In this document: in pieces, positions 26,663-35,439 of the stretch
Position numbering within the stretch: the stretch's first letter is position 1
Layout of the letters: each line of letters begins with the position of its first letter
Assembly (NCBI GenBank): GCA_963665545.2
Contig: CAXXKZ010000012.1
Coordinates: forward strand, 186,001-250,000
Reading direction: 5' to 3'
Origin: G963665545 sp963665545
GTDB taxonomy: Bacteria > Pseudomonadota > Gammaproteobacteria > Xanthomonadales > SZUA-36
Length of the DNA stretch: 64,000 nt
Translations under genes and position numbers: made by a program
The notes under the pieces: model-generated
What the model was told of the DNA's origin: nothing
What the model saw: only the letters and a program-made list of their open reading frames with translations
Databases searched by the model: none

Positions 26663-27457
26663 ATGACTGCCACTGCTCGCACATTATTCCTGACTTTATG
26701 CGCCATCACAGCGACTACCCTTGCATTAGCCTTAGTGCCTCTGGCGGGGGCTGAGGAGCCAGTTGACCCCGTTGTCCGTGCCGCCGTTGACCACCCCGAA
26801 CGGCCAGAGCGCGACCGTGGCGAAGATGTGTTCCGTGCACCCGACCAAGTACTCACATGGTTGGACATCAAACCCGGCATGGTGATCCTCGATGTATTCA
26901 CTGGAACCGGGTGGTATGCAGAACTTCTTGCTCGTGTGGTCGGCGCCGAGGGCCATGTGTACGCGCAGAATCCGCCATGGATCTACACCAAGTACCCTCA
27001 ACTTCATGATTTGATTGAGCAGCGGCTCAGCAAGCTGGAAAACGTTGAGCGCTGGGATCTGGTAGTCAATGAAATGGGAACCGGGAACGGCTCGCTGGAC
27101 GGCGTGATGATCAACCTGGTTTTTCATGATCTGTTTTGGCTCTCCGATGATGTGCCGGATGTCGTGGCTGATATTTATGCAATGCTCAAGCCCGGTGGCT
27201 GGGTTGCGCTTATCGATCACGCCGCGCCTGCAGGCACCGGAAGCGAGTACGCCCAAGGTGGCGCCGGTGAAGGACCACACCGCATTGATGAGGCATTCGC
27301 GCGCAGGATGTTCCTGGATGCCGGTTTTGTGCTCGAATCTGAAAACCTGATTTTCAGGCAAGCGGGCGATGATCGCAGCAAGGCCTTTTTTGACGAGAAT
27401 GGCCCAGGGAAGGCTACCGATCGATTCGCGCTACAGTTTCGTAAACCTGCCTGGTAG
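26663..27457 (+). CDS. Exported class I methyltransferase-like protein
   Basis: 264 residues from ATG 26663; another ATG at 26627 overlaps the LysR stop (ATGA). A signal peptide (LTLCAITATTLALALVPLAGA) precedes a Rossmann-like methyltransferase: motif I is the degenerate ILDVFTGTGWYAELLARVVG, followed by VMINLVFHDLFW and MLKPGGWVALIDH, and a C-terminal RQAGDDRSKAFF. Similar signal-bearing proteins are frequent in marine and caulobacter-type genomes and are uncharacterised. With no known SAM pool in the periplasm, either the signal is a membrane anchor or the fold has another role. Confidence 0.82.
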   Translation: MTATARTLFLTLCAITATTLALALVPLAGAEEPVDPVVRAAVDHPERPERDRGEDVFRAPDQVLTWLDIKPGMVILDVFTGTGWYAELLARVVGAEGHVYAQNPPWIYTKYPQLHDLIEQRLSKLENVERWDLVVNEMGTGNGSLDGVMINLVFHDLFWLSDDVPDVVADIYAMLKPGGWVALIDHAAPAGTGSEYAQGGAGEGPHRIDEAFARRMFLDAGFVLESENLIFRQAGDDRSKAFFDENGPGKATDRFALQFRKPAW

Positions 27458-27500
27458 AACCCGACTACCATAGATATCTGAATCCAGAAGGAGAATCCCC

Positions 27501-29573
27501 ATGGCGTTTGCGCCCCTGAGATCTGCGGTCCTTGTTTGCCTGATCCTGATGGCTTTGTCCTGGCCACAGTTAGTTTTCGCCCAGAATGACCAGTTCCTGG
27601 AGGTGGCGGACTTCCTGGATTATGAGCAAGTGGCCGATGCCCAAATTTCTCCGAATGGCAAACAGATCATCTATACCCGCCGCTGGGTAGATCAAAAAGA
27701 GGACCGCAACGCTTCGGCATTGTGGATCATGGATGCAGAGGGTTCCCGTCACCGGTATCTGATCGATGGTGGCAACGCCCGTTGGTCACCCAGCGGTGAT
27801 CGAATTTTGTTCATTTCTGCTGGCGACAATGACAAACCACAGATCTTCGTCCGTTGGATGAACAACGAGGGCGCGGTTTCACAGGTCACCAGGCTCGAGA
27901 TCACACCGACTTCTCCCGAGTGGTCACCAGATGGCAAACAGATTGCCTTCGTTGCGATTGTGCCTGCCGAAAATAAGTGGTCCATTGATTTGCCGGCTGC
28001 ACCCGAGGGCGCAAATTGGAGCAAGCCACCACGGATACTCGACAGACTTCACTACCGTCAGGACCGGGTCGGCTTCACCGACCCCGGTTATTCCCACCTG
28101 TTTGTGGTGCCGGCGCAATCCGGCACGGCCAGGCAGTTAACTGAAGGCGAATGGAATGTCGGCGCACAGTTCGACGGATTATTCAGTGGCGCGGGGCTAT
28201 CCTGGATGCCGGACAACAAGACAATTGTATTCGATGGACTGAACGATCCCGGGGTGGATTTTGCCTATCGCTGGTCGAACATCTACACGGTCGACATAGA
28301 AACCAAAAATATGCAGCAGTTGACCTCTGAAAAAGGATTCTGGAGTTCACCGGCGGTGTCCAGCGACGGCAGCAGGATCGCGTTTACGGGCTACCCCTCA
28401 ACCAATGTGTCATACGAGATGCCGCGGTTGCACGTCATGAACAGTGACGGCAGCGGAGTCCGCCAGCTCAGCGATACCTTCGACCAGCCACCATCAACCC
28501 TTTTCTGGTCTTCGAAAGATCGCGGTATCTATTTCACCGCTCAGGACTATGGCTATATGAATGTTTACCTCATGAGCCTGAAGGGCGAGGTCCGCTCCGT
28601 GACCAGCGGCCATCAGGTGGTCAGCCTCCAGTCTATCAATGGTGCCACCGATACCGGCGCGGGTATTCTGAGTTCCTATTATCAGCCCGGTGATGTACAC
28701 ACATTCGCGTTGAACGGCCGGGGAAATCCGGAGCAGCTTACCAATGTTAATGATGATCTCTTGACCGACAAATCGCTGGGTGCTCAGGAAGAAATCTGGT
28801 TCGAAGCATCGGATGGCAATCGCGCGCATGGCTGGGTGGTGAAGCCGCCCAATTTTGATCCTGGCAAGGACTATCCCTTATTGATGGAAATTCACGGCGG
28901 ACCTTTCGGCATGTATTCCGGCGCTTTCAATTTTCAATACCAGGTGTATGCGACCAACGGATTTATGGTGTTGTACACCAATCCGCGCGGTAGCACCGGT
29001 TATGGTGAAGCTTTTTCCCAGGCCATTGATCACGCCTATCCCGGCGTTGATTACCTGGATTTGATGGCCGGCGTAGATGCGGTCATTGAACTGGGCAATA
29101 TCAATGAAAAGAGACTCTATGTGGGTGGTTGCAGTGGCGGCGGCGTGCTTTCAAGCTGGGTCATCGGTCACACTGACCGGTTTGCGGCAGCAGCCGTCCG
29201 TTGCCCGGTAACCAACTGGCTCAGCATGGCGGGTACCACCGACATTCCCAGCTTCGTTTTTTCATTCTTTCAGCAGCCATTCTGGGAGGACCCCAGTGAC
29301 TGGCTGAAGCATTCTTCGTTGATGTATGTCGGCAATGTCACGACGCCCACGGCAATCCTCACCGGTGAGCAGGATATGCGGACACCCATGTCGCAGTCCG
29401 AGGAATATTACGCGGCGCTCAAGATGCGTGGCGTGCCAACCAGGCTGCTGCGCTTTAATGACCAGTACCACGGTACCGGCAGTAAACCGTCAAATTACAT
29501 GCGGACAATGCTCTACATGATGAGCTGGTACAACCGTTATACCTTGGATGGCGAAGTAGAGGATGCTGATTAA
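27501..29573 (+). CDS. Secreted S9 family peptidase
   Basis: 690 residues, with AAGGAG 8 bases before ATG and a signal peptide ending at VFAQN. An N-terminal propeller contains WD40-like repeats (DAQISPNGKQIIYTRRW, PEWSPDGKQIAFV, ARWSPSGDRILFI). The catalytic domain has Ser545 in VGGCSGGGVLSSW, Asp in GEQDMRTP and His in DQYHGTGSK. It should cleave short peptides in the periplasm, dipeptidyl- or acyl-peptidase style. It faces the TBDR remnant across the second hairpin copy, repeating the arrangement at 17-23.7 kb. Confidence 0.93.
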   Translation: MAFAPLRSAVLVCLILMALSWPQLVFAQNDQFLEVADFLDYEQVADAQISPNGKQIIYTRRWVDQKEDRNASALWIMDAEGSRHRYLIDGGNARWSPSGDRILFISAGDNDKPQIFVRWMNNEGAVSQVTRLEITPTSPEWSPDGKQIAFVAIVPAENKWSIDLPAAPEGANWSKPPRILDRLHYRQDRVGFTDPGYSHLFVVPAQSGTARQLTEGEWNVGAQFDGLFSGAGLSWMPDNKTIVFDGLNDPGVDFAYRWSNIYTVDIETKNMQQLTSEKGFWSSPAVSSDGSRIAFTGYPSTNVSYEMPRLHVMNSDGSGVRQLSDTFDQPPSTLFWSSKDRGIYFTAQDYGYMNVYLMSLKGEVRSVTSGHQVVSLQSINGATDTGAGILSSYYQPGDVHTFALNGRGNPEQLTNVNDDLLTDKSLGAQEEIWFEASDGNRAHGWVVKPPNFDPGKDYPLLMEIHGGPFGMYSGAFNFQYQVYATNGFMVLYTNPRGSTGYGEAFSQAIDHAYPGVDYLDLMAGVDAVIELGNINEKRLYVGGCSGGGVLSSWVIGHTDRFAAAAVRCPVTNWLSMAGTTDIPSFVFSFFQQPFWEDPSDWLKHSSLMYVGNVTTPTAILTGEQDMRTPMSQSEEYYAALKMRGVPTRLLRFNDQYHGTGSKPSNYMRTMLYMMSWYNRYTLDGEVEDAD

Positions 29574-29598
29574 CCTGGTTCCCTGGTCAAGGAGAATT

Positions 29599-29650
29599 GG
29601 GGTCAGGGTCAGGTGCCAGAGTACGTTACTCTGGCACCTGACTCTGACCC
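29599..29650. repeat. Long hairpin element, copy 2
   Basis: Arms 29600-29623 and 29627-29650 pair with one G-T mismatch around CGT. The core (GGTGCCAGAGTA and complement) is identical to copy 1 at 21318-21374. It again separates a plus-strand S9 peptidase from a minus-strand TBDR sequence, and the homology continues into that TBDR sequence. Confidence 0.92.
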
Positions 29651-29666
29651 ATACCCACCCCTGGGT

Positions 29667-30389
29667 TTAATAGAAGCCGTATCGAACAGACAACCCATAC
29701 CTTATTGGGCGCAGCGAGTAATCAATGGTGACGAACTGAATTTCAGAACCCGCCACCGTCAACGGCAAGCCGGTAAATGAAGGCCGGGAATTGGTGAGGT
29801 TGTCTACGAAAAGGGTGAACGTCCAGTCATGCCAGTCGATGCCAAGTCGCACGTTCAGAATTTCGTAAGCGTCCTTGATTTTGGGATCAGTATTGCCAAT
29901 GCTTGGAAGAGCGAGGCGGTCACCACGGTAGCTGAGGGTCGCCCGAGCAAAACCGAGTATCGTGTCGGTGATGTTGGCGGTGTAGTCAGCCCTGATGTTG
30001 CCTGTCCATTCCGCCACATCGGGTACCCGCGTACCGGCTGATGCGAATATGAACGAACCCCAAAAGGACACGTCTTCGCTGAAAGTGGCGTCAACGTAGG
30101 AGATGCCACCGCTAATCCTGAAGTTTTCGGTAATCACCGCGTCCAGTTCAAGTTCGAAACCCTCAGATTTTGCTTTGCCGGCATTCAAAACGGTGCCGTT
30201 CAAACCGCACAGAGGGCTCACCCCGACCTGGATATCGTTCCAGTCCATCCGGAAAATAGCTGCATTCAGAATGACCCGACCCTCGGCAGCAGTCCATTTC
30301 ATACCGAATTCATAGTTCCACAGTCCATCCGGGTCGTAGCCCAGCGGTGCGGTCGAAGTGCCAATCTCGTCCTCAAGGTCAGCCATGCA
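29667..30389 (-). pseudogene. TBDR 3' fragment (240 codons)
   Basis: C-terminal barrel part of a receptor very similar to that at 21393-23690: CMADLEDEIGT (with Lys for Glu in the intact copy), RVILNAAIFRMDWNDIQVGV, SVRYGFY. Similarity to the intact gene ends abruptly at base 30389 inside the Cys codon; beyond that the sequence is unrelated. No signal peptide, plug or start is present, so it is a dead 3' copy. Divergence is mostly silent or conservative, so the copy either was recently functional or was recently made. Confidence 0.9.
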
Positions 30390-30740
30390 CGCCGGCGGCC
30401 GAATAAGCGATCTGCAACAGGCCGCCAAGATCGGCAACAGGCGTGGCGGGGCCGCCTGAGGCGGGAACGCTCACCGCCTTCCAGCCGCTGGGCGCATCCC
30501 AGCCATTCCACCCGCCCGAATGGGGAGCCGCCTGGGGGCCCGGGCCAGTGGATGAATTTCACTTTGAATTGTTCGTCGCTGAAGTCGATCTGGCCGCGCG
30601 CCTGCTCCGAGATCACCCGCTCGACCGGCGCATTGAAGGCGATCGTTTCGATATTTCCGTCTACGACGCCAATGACCTGTTTTGGGCATACACTGTACGT
30701 CGTCAAAGAATTCCGGACTGCAGGTGGCCTGATTTAGGAG
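30390..30740 (-). other. Unidentified gene remnant between TBDR and IS3 fragments
   Basis: About 350 bases with partly open frames on both strands and no full gene. On the minus strand VIGVVDGNIETIAFNAPVER and DFSDEQFKVKFIHW read protein-like, then the sense shifts frame to GGWNGWDAPSGWKAVSVPAS and LGGLLQIAYSAAG before stopping. On the plus strand a competing frame reads PPEWGAAWGPGPVDEFHFEL. I favour a frameshifted minus-strand remnant but cannot name the family. Confidence 0.35.
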
Positions 30741-30766
30741 ACACTTTCCGCTCATCAGGTTCATGG

Positions 30767-30989
30767 TTAAGCGGCCTTCTGCCAATAGTATAGTCGCCGT
30801 CGTTCGGCCAGTGTTTTGAGCTTGATGCGTCGTCGGCGATTAAGCACCGTCTTGTCCCCTGCCGGTGTAGACGTCTTCAGGGGTCAGGTTGTTCAGGCTC
30901 TCGTGATAGCGCTCGGTGTTGTAGTAATCGACGAACTCACCGATCCGCGCTTTTAAATCACCCGGCAGATAGTAGTTTTCCAGCAGCAC
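30767..30989 (-). pseudogene. IS3-family transposase C-terminal fragment
   Basis: The minus strand reads VLLENYYLPGDLKARIGEFV, DYYNTERYHESLNNLTP and EDVYTGRGQD, the hallmark C-terminus of IS3-group OrfB, then one extra G near 30847 shifts frame; in the next frame VLNRRRRIKLKTLAERRRL completes the protein to TAA at 30767. The element end, with GTGTCTCCTAAATC just beyond, is probably near 30735-30745. The 5' part with the DDE residues is missing; the break is at about 30989, where flavin oxidoreductase sequence begins. Confidence 0.85.
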
Positions 30990-30990
30990 C

Positions 30991-31562
30991 TGGGCGGGAT
31001 TCAAGCACGCGCCGACGCTGGTGGCCAACGTGGCCCTGAACAACTGGCGGTTTATGTACAAGGCGGGCATTACGGGTGTATGTACGACGGTGAATTCGGC
31101 TTCGAGTGCAATGTCCGCAAGCCGATGCACGCGGGTGCGTATCAGCCACCCCTGCATCCGGACCAGCCGACCATCCTCACCTTTTACGTTCCGTTTCCGA
31201 CCATGGGGCTCCCCGCACAGGCGCAGGTCGTCAAAGGCCGCGTGGACATGCTGACCACCAGCTTCGCCGGTTTCGAGCTGAAGATCAGGCGTCAGTGGAC
31301 CGAGCTTTTCACTCCTTGGGGGTTCGACGCGGCGCGAGATATCGATGGCATCATCCTCAATCGTTGGGGTCACGCCTATATCGTGCCGGAACCCGGGTTC
31401 TACTTCGGCAAAGGCGGGCAACCAGCCGCACGTGACGTGATCCAGCAGCCGGCCGGCCGCATCGCTTTCGGCCATGCGGAGCTGCGCGGTAACCAGCACT
31501 GGGGCCCGGCGGCGATGGAGGGCAAGCGGGCCATGAGCCAGGTGCTGGAAGCAGCGGGATGA
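30991..31562 (+). pseudogene. FAD-dependent oxidoreductase C-terminal fragment, frameshifted
   Basis: Starting directly at the IS3 junction the plus strand reads HAPTLVANVALNNWRFMYKA, shifts frame near 31075-31080, and continues as YDGEFGFECNVRKPM, ILTFYVPFPTMGLP, FDAARDIDGIILNRWGHAY and GRIAFGHAELRGNQHWGPAA before TGA 31562. The closing motif resembles the FAD-binding C-terminus of flavin amine oxidase/spermidine dehydrogenase-like proteins. The N-terminal dinucleotide-binding domain is absent, so the gene is dead. Its stop overlaps the next gene's ATG. Confidence 0.75.
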
Positions 31563-32395
31563 TGGTGATCCGAGACCGGGAAGTTACCCCGCGCGAGTTG
31601 TGGACGTTCTTCGTCATTACGCTCGGTTTCTCAGCGATTCTGGTCCTTGCATCGGGACCCATGGTCGAGCCGGGCGTCGGTCTGGCGGCAGCCACCGAAT
31701 GGTATGTGTCCAAAGCGACCTACATCATCGGCCTGCCCATCGCCGTGGCCCTGATGTGCGCGTTTGGCTTCCGCGGACGCTCCGGCGGTGTCGCGCTGCT
31801 GAAGCGTGTCGCCCTGTGGCGGGTGGGTTGGAAATGGTGGCTGATCGCCATCTTGCTGCCAGTCGCCACCCAGTTGGCGGTTGCACTGGCGACAGGGCGG
31901 CATGGGTTTCTTGAGCCGGGTGTTGGCGCGGTGGTCGCCGCATGGTTGGGCAGCTTTGCGTTCCTGTTCGTTCTCATTATCTGCGAGGAACTGGGCTGGC
32001 GTGGGTACGCGCTGCCTGCATTGCAAGCGCGGATGACGCCATTTACTGCGTCCATCCTGCTGGGTATAGCCTGGGGCGCGTGGCATTACCCGGTTTATTG
32101 GGGCATCTGGCTTGGCACCGAGGGCAGCACCGACGGCGTCTGGTTGTATCTGCTGGCCGGAATGGCCGAGACCGTCGGAATCAGCCTGGTATTGACCTGG
32201 CTCGCCAACAACACCAAGGCGAGCGTATTGATTGCGATGGCTTACCACGCCGCCAACAACGCATCCCTGTCATGGAATATGCCGGCCGATGGTGGCGCCT
32301 GGGGTTTGATCGCGTCCTGGCCGGCGGCACCGTTGCTGGGCGTCGCCGTCGTATTGCTCAACCGGAGGATGTTCTTCTCGACACAACAGCCGTAA
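31559..32395 (+). CDS. CPBP family intramembrane metalloprotease/glutamic protease
   Basis: 278 residues with about eight hydrophobic segments. The catalytic motifs of the CPBP (CAAX protease/Abi) family are present: EELGWRGYALPAL (EExxxR), WGAWHYPVYWG (FxxxH-type), and AYHAANNASL (HxxxN/B). Members cleave prenylated proteins in eukaryotes; bacterial ones take part in bacteriocin immunity or membrane-protein turnover, and here the role is unknown. ATG 31559 overlaps the stop of the broken flavoprotein gene, suggesting the two were once an operon. Confidence 0.88.
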   Translation: MMVIRDREVTPRELWTFFVITLGFSAILVLASGPMVEPGVGLAAATEWYVSKATYIIGLPIAVALMCAFGFRGRSGGVALLKRVALWRVGWKWWLIAILLPVATQLAVALATGRHGFLEPGVGAVVAAWLGSFAFLFVLIICEELGWRGYALPALQARMTPFTASILLGIAWGAWHYPVYWGIWLGTEGSTDGVWLYLLAGMAETVGISLVLTWLANNTKASVLIAMAYHAANNASLSWNMPADGGAWGLIASWPAAPLLGVAVVLLNRRMFFSTQQP

Positions 32396-32533
32396 ATCTG
32401 AACCAGGAAGTCAGTATGAGGAAATCAGGTTGATCCGCGGCGGCATCCAGGAGGGCATCAATCGCTGAGTTCCGGAGTCGGTGTTTCGTCACCTCTACTG
32501 AAACCATCGAGCGCGTTCCCAGGAGCATTGGAA

Positions 32534-33505
32534 ATGAACAGATTATTGACGCCTGTAATTGGCATTCTCACATTGACGGCCTCAGCCTAGTTGGCGGCCG
32601 ACGAGGCACCGAAGCGCGCCACAGCCACGCAACTATCCGCCCCCGGTTCCCACTATGCGATGTCGCTGGCCGAAAAACTCGACATGCGGGCTGAGGGTTT
32701 TGATTATGACCACCGCATTTTGGTGTCAGTACCAGCGTCTTACGCTGCCAATCCTGACAAACACTACCCGGTGCTTTGGGTCAGCGACGGCGCCATGTTC
32801 TATGACCTGGTGGTCGGAACCGTCAGCTTTTACGCGATGGGAGAGCGAATTCCCGAACTGATCGTGGTCGGTGTTGGCCATCCGCGCGAGGAAGGTATGG
32901 CCGGTGTCGGCAAGCGAACGGCCGATTTCTTCGTCCCGGACAGCGGTCTGACCGGCGATGAGGTCGCGACGAACTATATGAAGAAGCTGTTTGGCGCCGA
33001 TCCTGGCGACATATTTGCGGCCACCAAGGGCGATGCATTCCTGGCATTCCTGGTCGATACGGTCCGTCCGGCGCTCCAGGCCAAATATCGTATGGCCGAT
33101 GACCACACCTACCTGGGCCATTCGGCTGGGGCCGCGTTTGGCAGCCGGATTCTGTTCACGCGTCCCGACGCGTTCGATCGCTACATCCTCGGCAGCGGCG
33201 CCGATGGCAAAACCCTTCAACTGGAAGCCGAATACGCTGCGAGTCACGATGATTTGGACAAGATCGTTTTCGTCGCCCTGGGTAGTCTGGAGTGGACCAA
33301 CAAGGGGATGGCCGCCCAGCGCATCATCAGCCGCTCGGCACTGCTGGTGGAAAACATCGTGTTGCGCGAGTACCCGTCGCTGACGCTCACCGGGCGGCTG
33401 TACACGGCCGAAGACCACTTCACCCTGATTCCGCGAATCGTTAGTGACGGGCTGCGGGTGGTATTTGCCGAAGAAGCCAGAACGCTGTTTCCGATGCCCT
33501 GGTGA
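32534..33505 (+). pseudogene. Secreted esterase (alpha/beta hydrolase) with amber codon in its signal peptide
   Basis: AGGAG at 32521 precedes ATG 32534, which opens a normal signal peptide (MNRLLTPVIGILTLTASA). The next codon is TAG (32588-32590), and the frame then continues unbroken for 304 codons: DYDHRILVSVPASY, VLWVSDGAMFYDL, YLGHSAGAAFGSRILF (nucleophile Ser in GHSAG), EDHFTLIP (His). This is the putative esterase (EstD/IroE-like) fold. A TTG right after the TAG could start a cytoplasmic form, but no ribosome site precedes it. Apart from this one codon the gene looks intact. Confidence 0.8.
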
Positions 33506-33512
33506 CATAAAT

Positions 33513-33635
33513 ATGGACAGACGAGCCTTCATCACCGCTTCATCGCTGGCCGACGGCGGATTCGTCCGCAACCACTACAGCAATGACGGGGGGTTGAGTG
33601 CGATGTTGCTGGAAGCCGTGTACCAATCACTGTGA
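33513..33635 (+). pseudogene. Remnant of a Tat-signal gene (40 codons)
   Basis: A short frame starting ATG 33513, 7 bases after the esterase stop. It begins MDRRAFITASSLADGG, like the first part of a twin-arginine signal peptide, then ends after AVYQSL. It is too short to be a Tat substrate and is best read as the fused ends of a deleted gene. A real small protein cannot be excluded. Confidence 0.4.
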
Positions 33636-33904
33636 GGAATAGCTCAATGAAATCACTAACTCTGTGCGCGGCATTGGCCGCAACCGTTTCCCTGCCGCTG
33701 GCCGCGCAGGAGTCCATTGCCCTTCGTTGCGGCCAATTGCTGGACGTAGAGGGTTCGAAGGTCCTGAAGGACACCACCGTGGTCGTCCGCGGCGGGGCGA
33801 TCGAATCCGTCGGCGGCGTCGTCCCGGACGGCGCAACCGTCATCGACCTCACCGACCACACCTGCAGCCCGGGCTTCATGGACATGCATGTCCACCTGGC
33901 CCAT
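33618..33904 (+). repeat. Direct repeat covering amidohydrolase 5' ends, copy 1
   Basis: From ACCAATCACT before the start codon to the HVHL metal motif codons, this block is about 95% identical to 34945-35229. Beyond it the two genes are only moderately similar. The sharp change marks either a recent partial duplication or gene conversion. Confidence 0.85.
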
Positions 33905-34921
33905 GAATCCGGTTTTAATCCCCTGGTCTACCAACGCTCCAGCGCCTGGCGCGCCCTGAAAACGCTGCGCAACGCCCAAGCATATTTGAACGCGGGCTTT
34001 ACCACGTTGCGCAGTACCGGGGGTTTCGATCGTTACTTCGAAACCGTCGAAGTGCGCAATGCCATCAACCGGGGTGAGTTTGACGGGCCGCGGATGTTTG
34101 TCGCACCGAAAGGCATCGCGGGGGACGGCGGGGTCCATCCGCAAACGGCCATCGATCCCGAAGGCGTCCGGCCACCTGATGACGCGTACATCATGAATGT
34201 GGTCGGGGTGGTGGAAGCCCGGCGTGCCGCAGCCAAGGAAATCCGGCACGGCGGCGATTGGATCAAGCTGATCGATGCAGAGCATGGCGGCTTGACCCTG
34301 GAGGAGATGAAAGCGATTGTCGACCAGGCCCATCGCATGGGCGCGAGGGTTACGACCCAGACGGGTGGAGACTTGGTGATGGTCAAGCAGGCCGTTGAGG
34401 CGGGCGTAGACAGTGTCGAACACGCCCTTTTCAATGATCCGGAGTTGTTGGCGCGCATGGCGCGGGACGGTGTATTTCTGGTGCCGACCATCTGGATCGG
34501 GGATTTTATCGGCCAGCAGGAACCTGGATATGAGCTCACACCAGATTATCCGGTCTCGGCTGAAATGGTATTCATGATAGGGGGGTTTACGCAGTATATG
34601 AAAGAAAATACAGCGGCCGCCCACAAGGCCGGTATCAAACTCGCCCTGGGGACGGATTTTCTCAGTGAATCAGACACCGTACCGTTGACAGCAAGGGAGT
34701 TCCGCCTGCTCTCCGAAGCGTTGGGTGGCGACAACTGGGTTGCGCTACAAGCAGGCACGATTAACAGTGCCGAGTTGCTGGGTATGGAAGCCCAAATCGG
34801 CAGCATCACGGCGGGCAAGTATGCCGATATCGTCGCCATGCCGGATAATCCCGTGGAGGACATCACTGCGACCGAGCGGGTCAGTTTCGTCATGAAAGGC
34901 GGAAAGATCATTCGCCAATAG
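33647..34921 (+). CDS. Exported metal-dependent amidohydrolase
   Basis: 424 residues from ATG 33647, with GAGGA upstream and a signal peptide ending LAAQE. Metal-site motifs: CSPGFMDMHVHLAH (HxH), GARVTTQTGGDL (His position replaced by Gln/Thr region; compare HSFGG in the 19149 gene), GVDSVEHALF (His) and LALGTDFLSES (Asp). The C-terminus has ITAGKYADIVAMPDNP. The same imidazolonepropionase-like clade as the gene at 19149. The loss of one expected His ligand could change metal use or be an alignment limit of this reading. Periplasmic dipeptide or amide hydrolysis is inferred. Confidence 0.87.
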   Translation: MKSLTLCAALAATVSLPLAAQESIALRCGQLLDVEGSKVLKDTTVVVRGGAIESVGGVVPDGATVIDLTDHTCSPGFMDMHVHLAHESGFNPLVYQRSSAWRALKTLRNAQAYLNAGFTTLRSTGGFDRYFETVEVRNAINRGEFDGPRMFVAPKGIAGDGGVHPQTAIDPEGVRPPDDAYIMNVVGVVEARRAAAKEIRHGGDWIKLIDAEHGGLTLEEMKAIVDQAHRMGARVTTQTGGDLVMVKQAVEAGVDSVEHALFNDPELLARMARDGVFLVPTIWIGDFIGQQEPGYELTPDYPVSAEMVFMIGGFTQYMKENTAAAHKAGIKLALGTDFLSESDTVPLTAREFRLLSEALGGDNWVALQAGTINSAELLGMEAQIGSITAGKYADIVAMPDNPVEDITATERVSFVMKGGKIIRQ

Positions 34922-34944
34922 CACTGTGAGCCCAATCAGCATGA

Positions 34945-35229
34945 AGCACCAATCACTTTTGGGAATTGCTCAATGAAATCACTTACTCTGTGCGCGGCAT
35001 TGGCCGCATCCATTTCCCTGCCGCTGGCCGCGCAGGAGCCGATTGCCCTTCGTTGCGGCCAATTGCTGGACGTAGAGGGTTCGAAGGTCCTGAAGGACAC
35101 CACCGTGGTCGTCCGCGGCGGGGCGATCGAATCCGTCGGCGGCGTCGTCCCGGACGGCACAACCGTCATCGACCTCACCGACCACACCTGCAGCCCGGGC
35201 TTCATGGACATGCATGTCCACCTGGCCCA
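34945..35229 (+). repeat. Direct repeat covering amidohydrolase 5' ends, copy 2
   Basis: Partner of 33618-33904, starting at ACCAATCACT and ending at the HVHL codons, 1,326 bases further along. Synonymous and few non-synonymous changes separate the two (TVSLP/SISLP, QESIA/QEPIA). Confidence 0.85.
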
Positions 35230-35428
35230 CGACGGCGGCGTCACCTCTAATCCGTTCACGTTCAGCCGCTCCGGGAGCTGGCGCGCTCTGCGCAGCCTCG
35301 CCGCCGCGCAGGCCATGCTGGATCGCGGTTTCACCACAATCCGCACACTGGGGTTCGACCGGCACTTCGAAACCATCGATCTTCGCAATGCATGGCGCGA
35401 CCCTAACGCCGCGCCCTGGTCAATCTGA
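34973..35428 (+). pseudogene. Truncated amidohydrolase paralogue
   Basis: Starts like its neighbour (MKSLTLCAALAASISLPLAA) and is almost identical through the HVHL motif, then diverges (GGVTSNPFTFSRSGSW, FTTIRTLGFDRHFETIDLRNA) and stops after 151 codons where the family needs about 420. The last ten residues (RDPNAAPWSI) are unrelated to the family. No later part of the gene follows; the stop is only 11 bases from the end of the convergent TBDR, so a deletion removed the 3' two thirds. Confidence 0.88.
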
Positions 35429-35439
35429 CTCAGTCCGAT

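Noticed and set aside
30443..30793. 116-codon plus-strand frame over the remnant region
   Set aside because: It overlaps the IS3 end and transposase tail antisense, and the minus-strand reading is more protein-like; not called as a gene.
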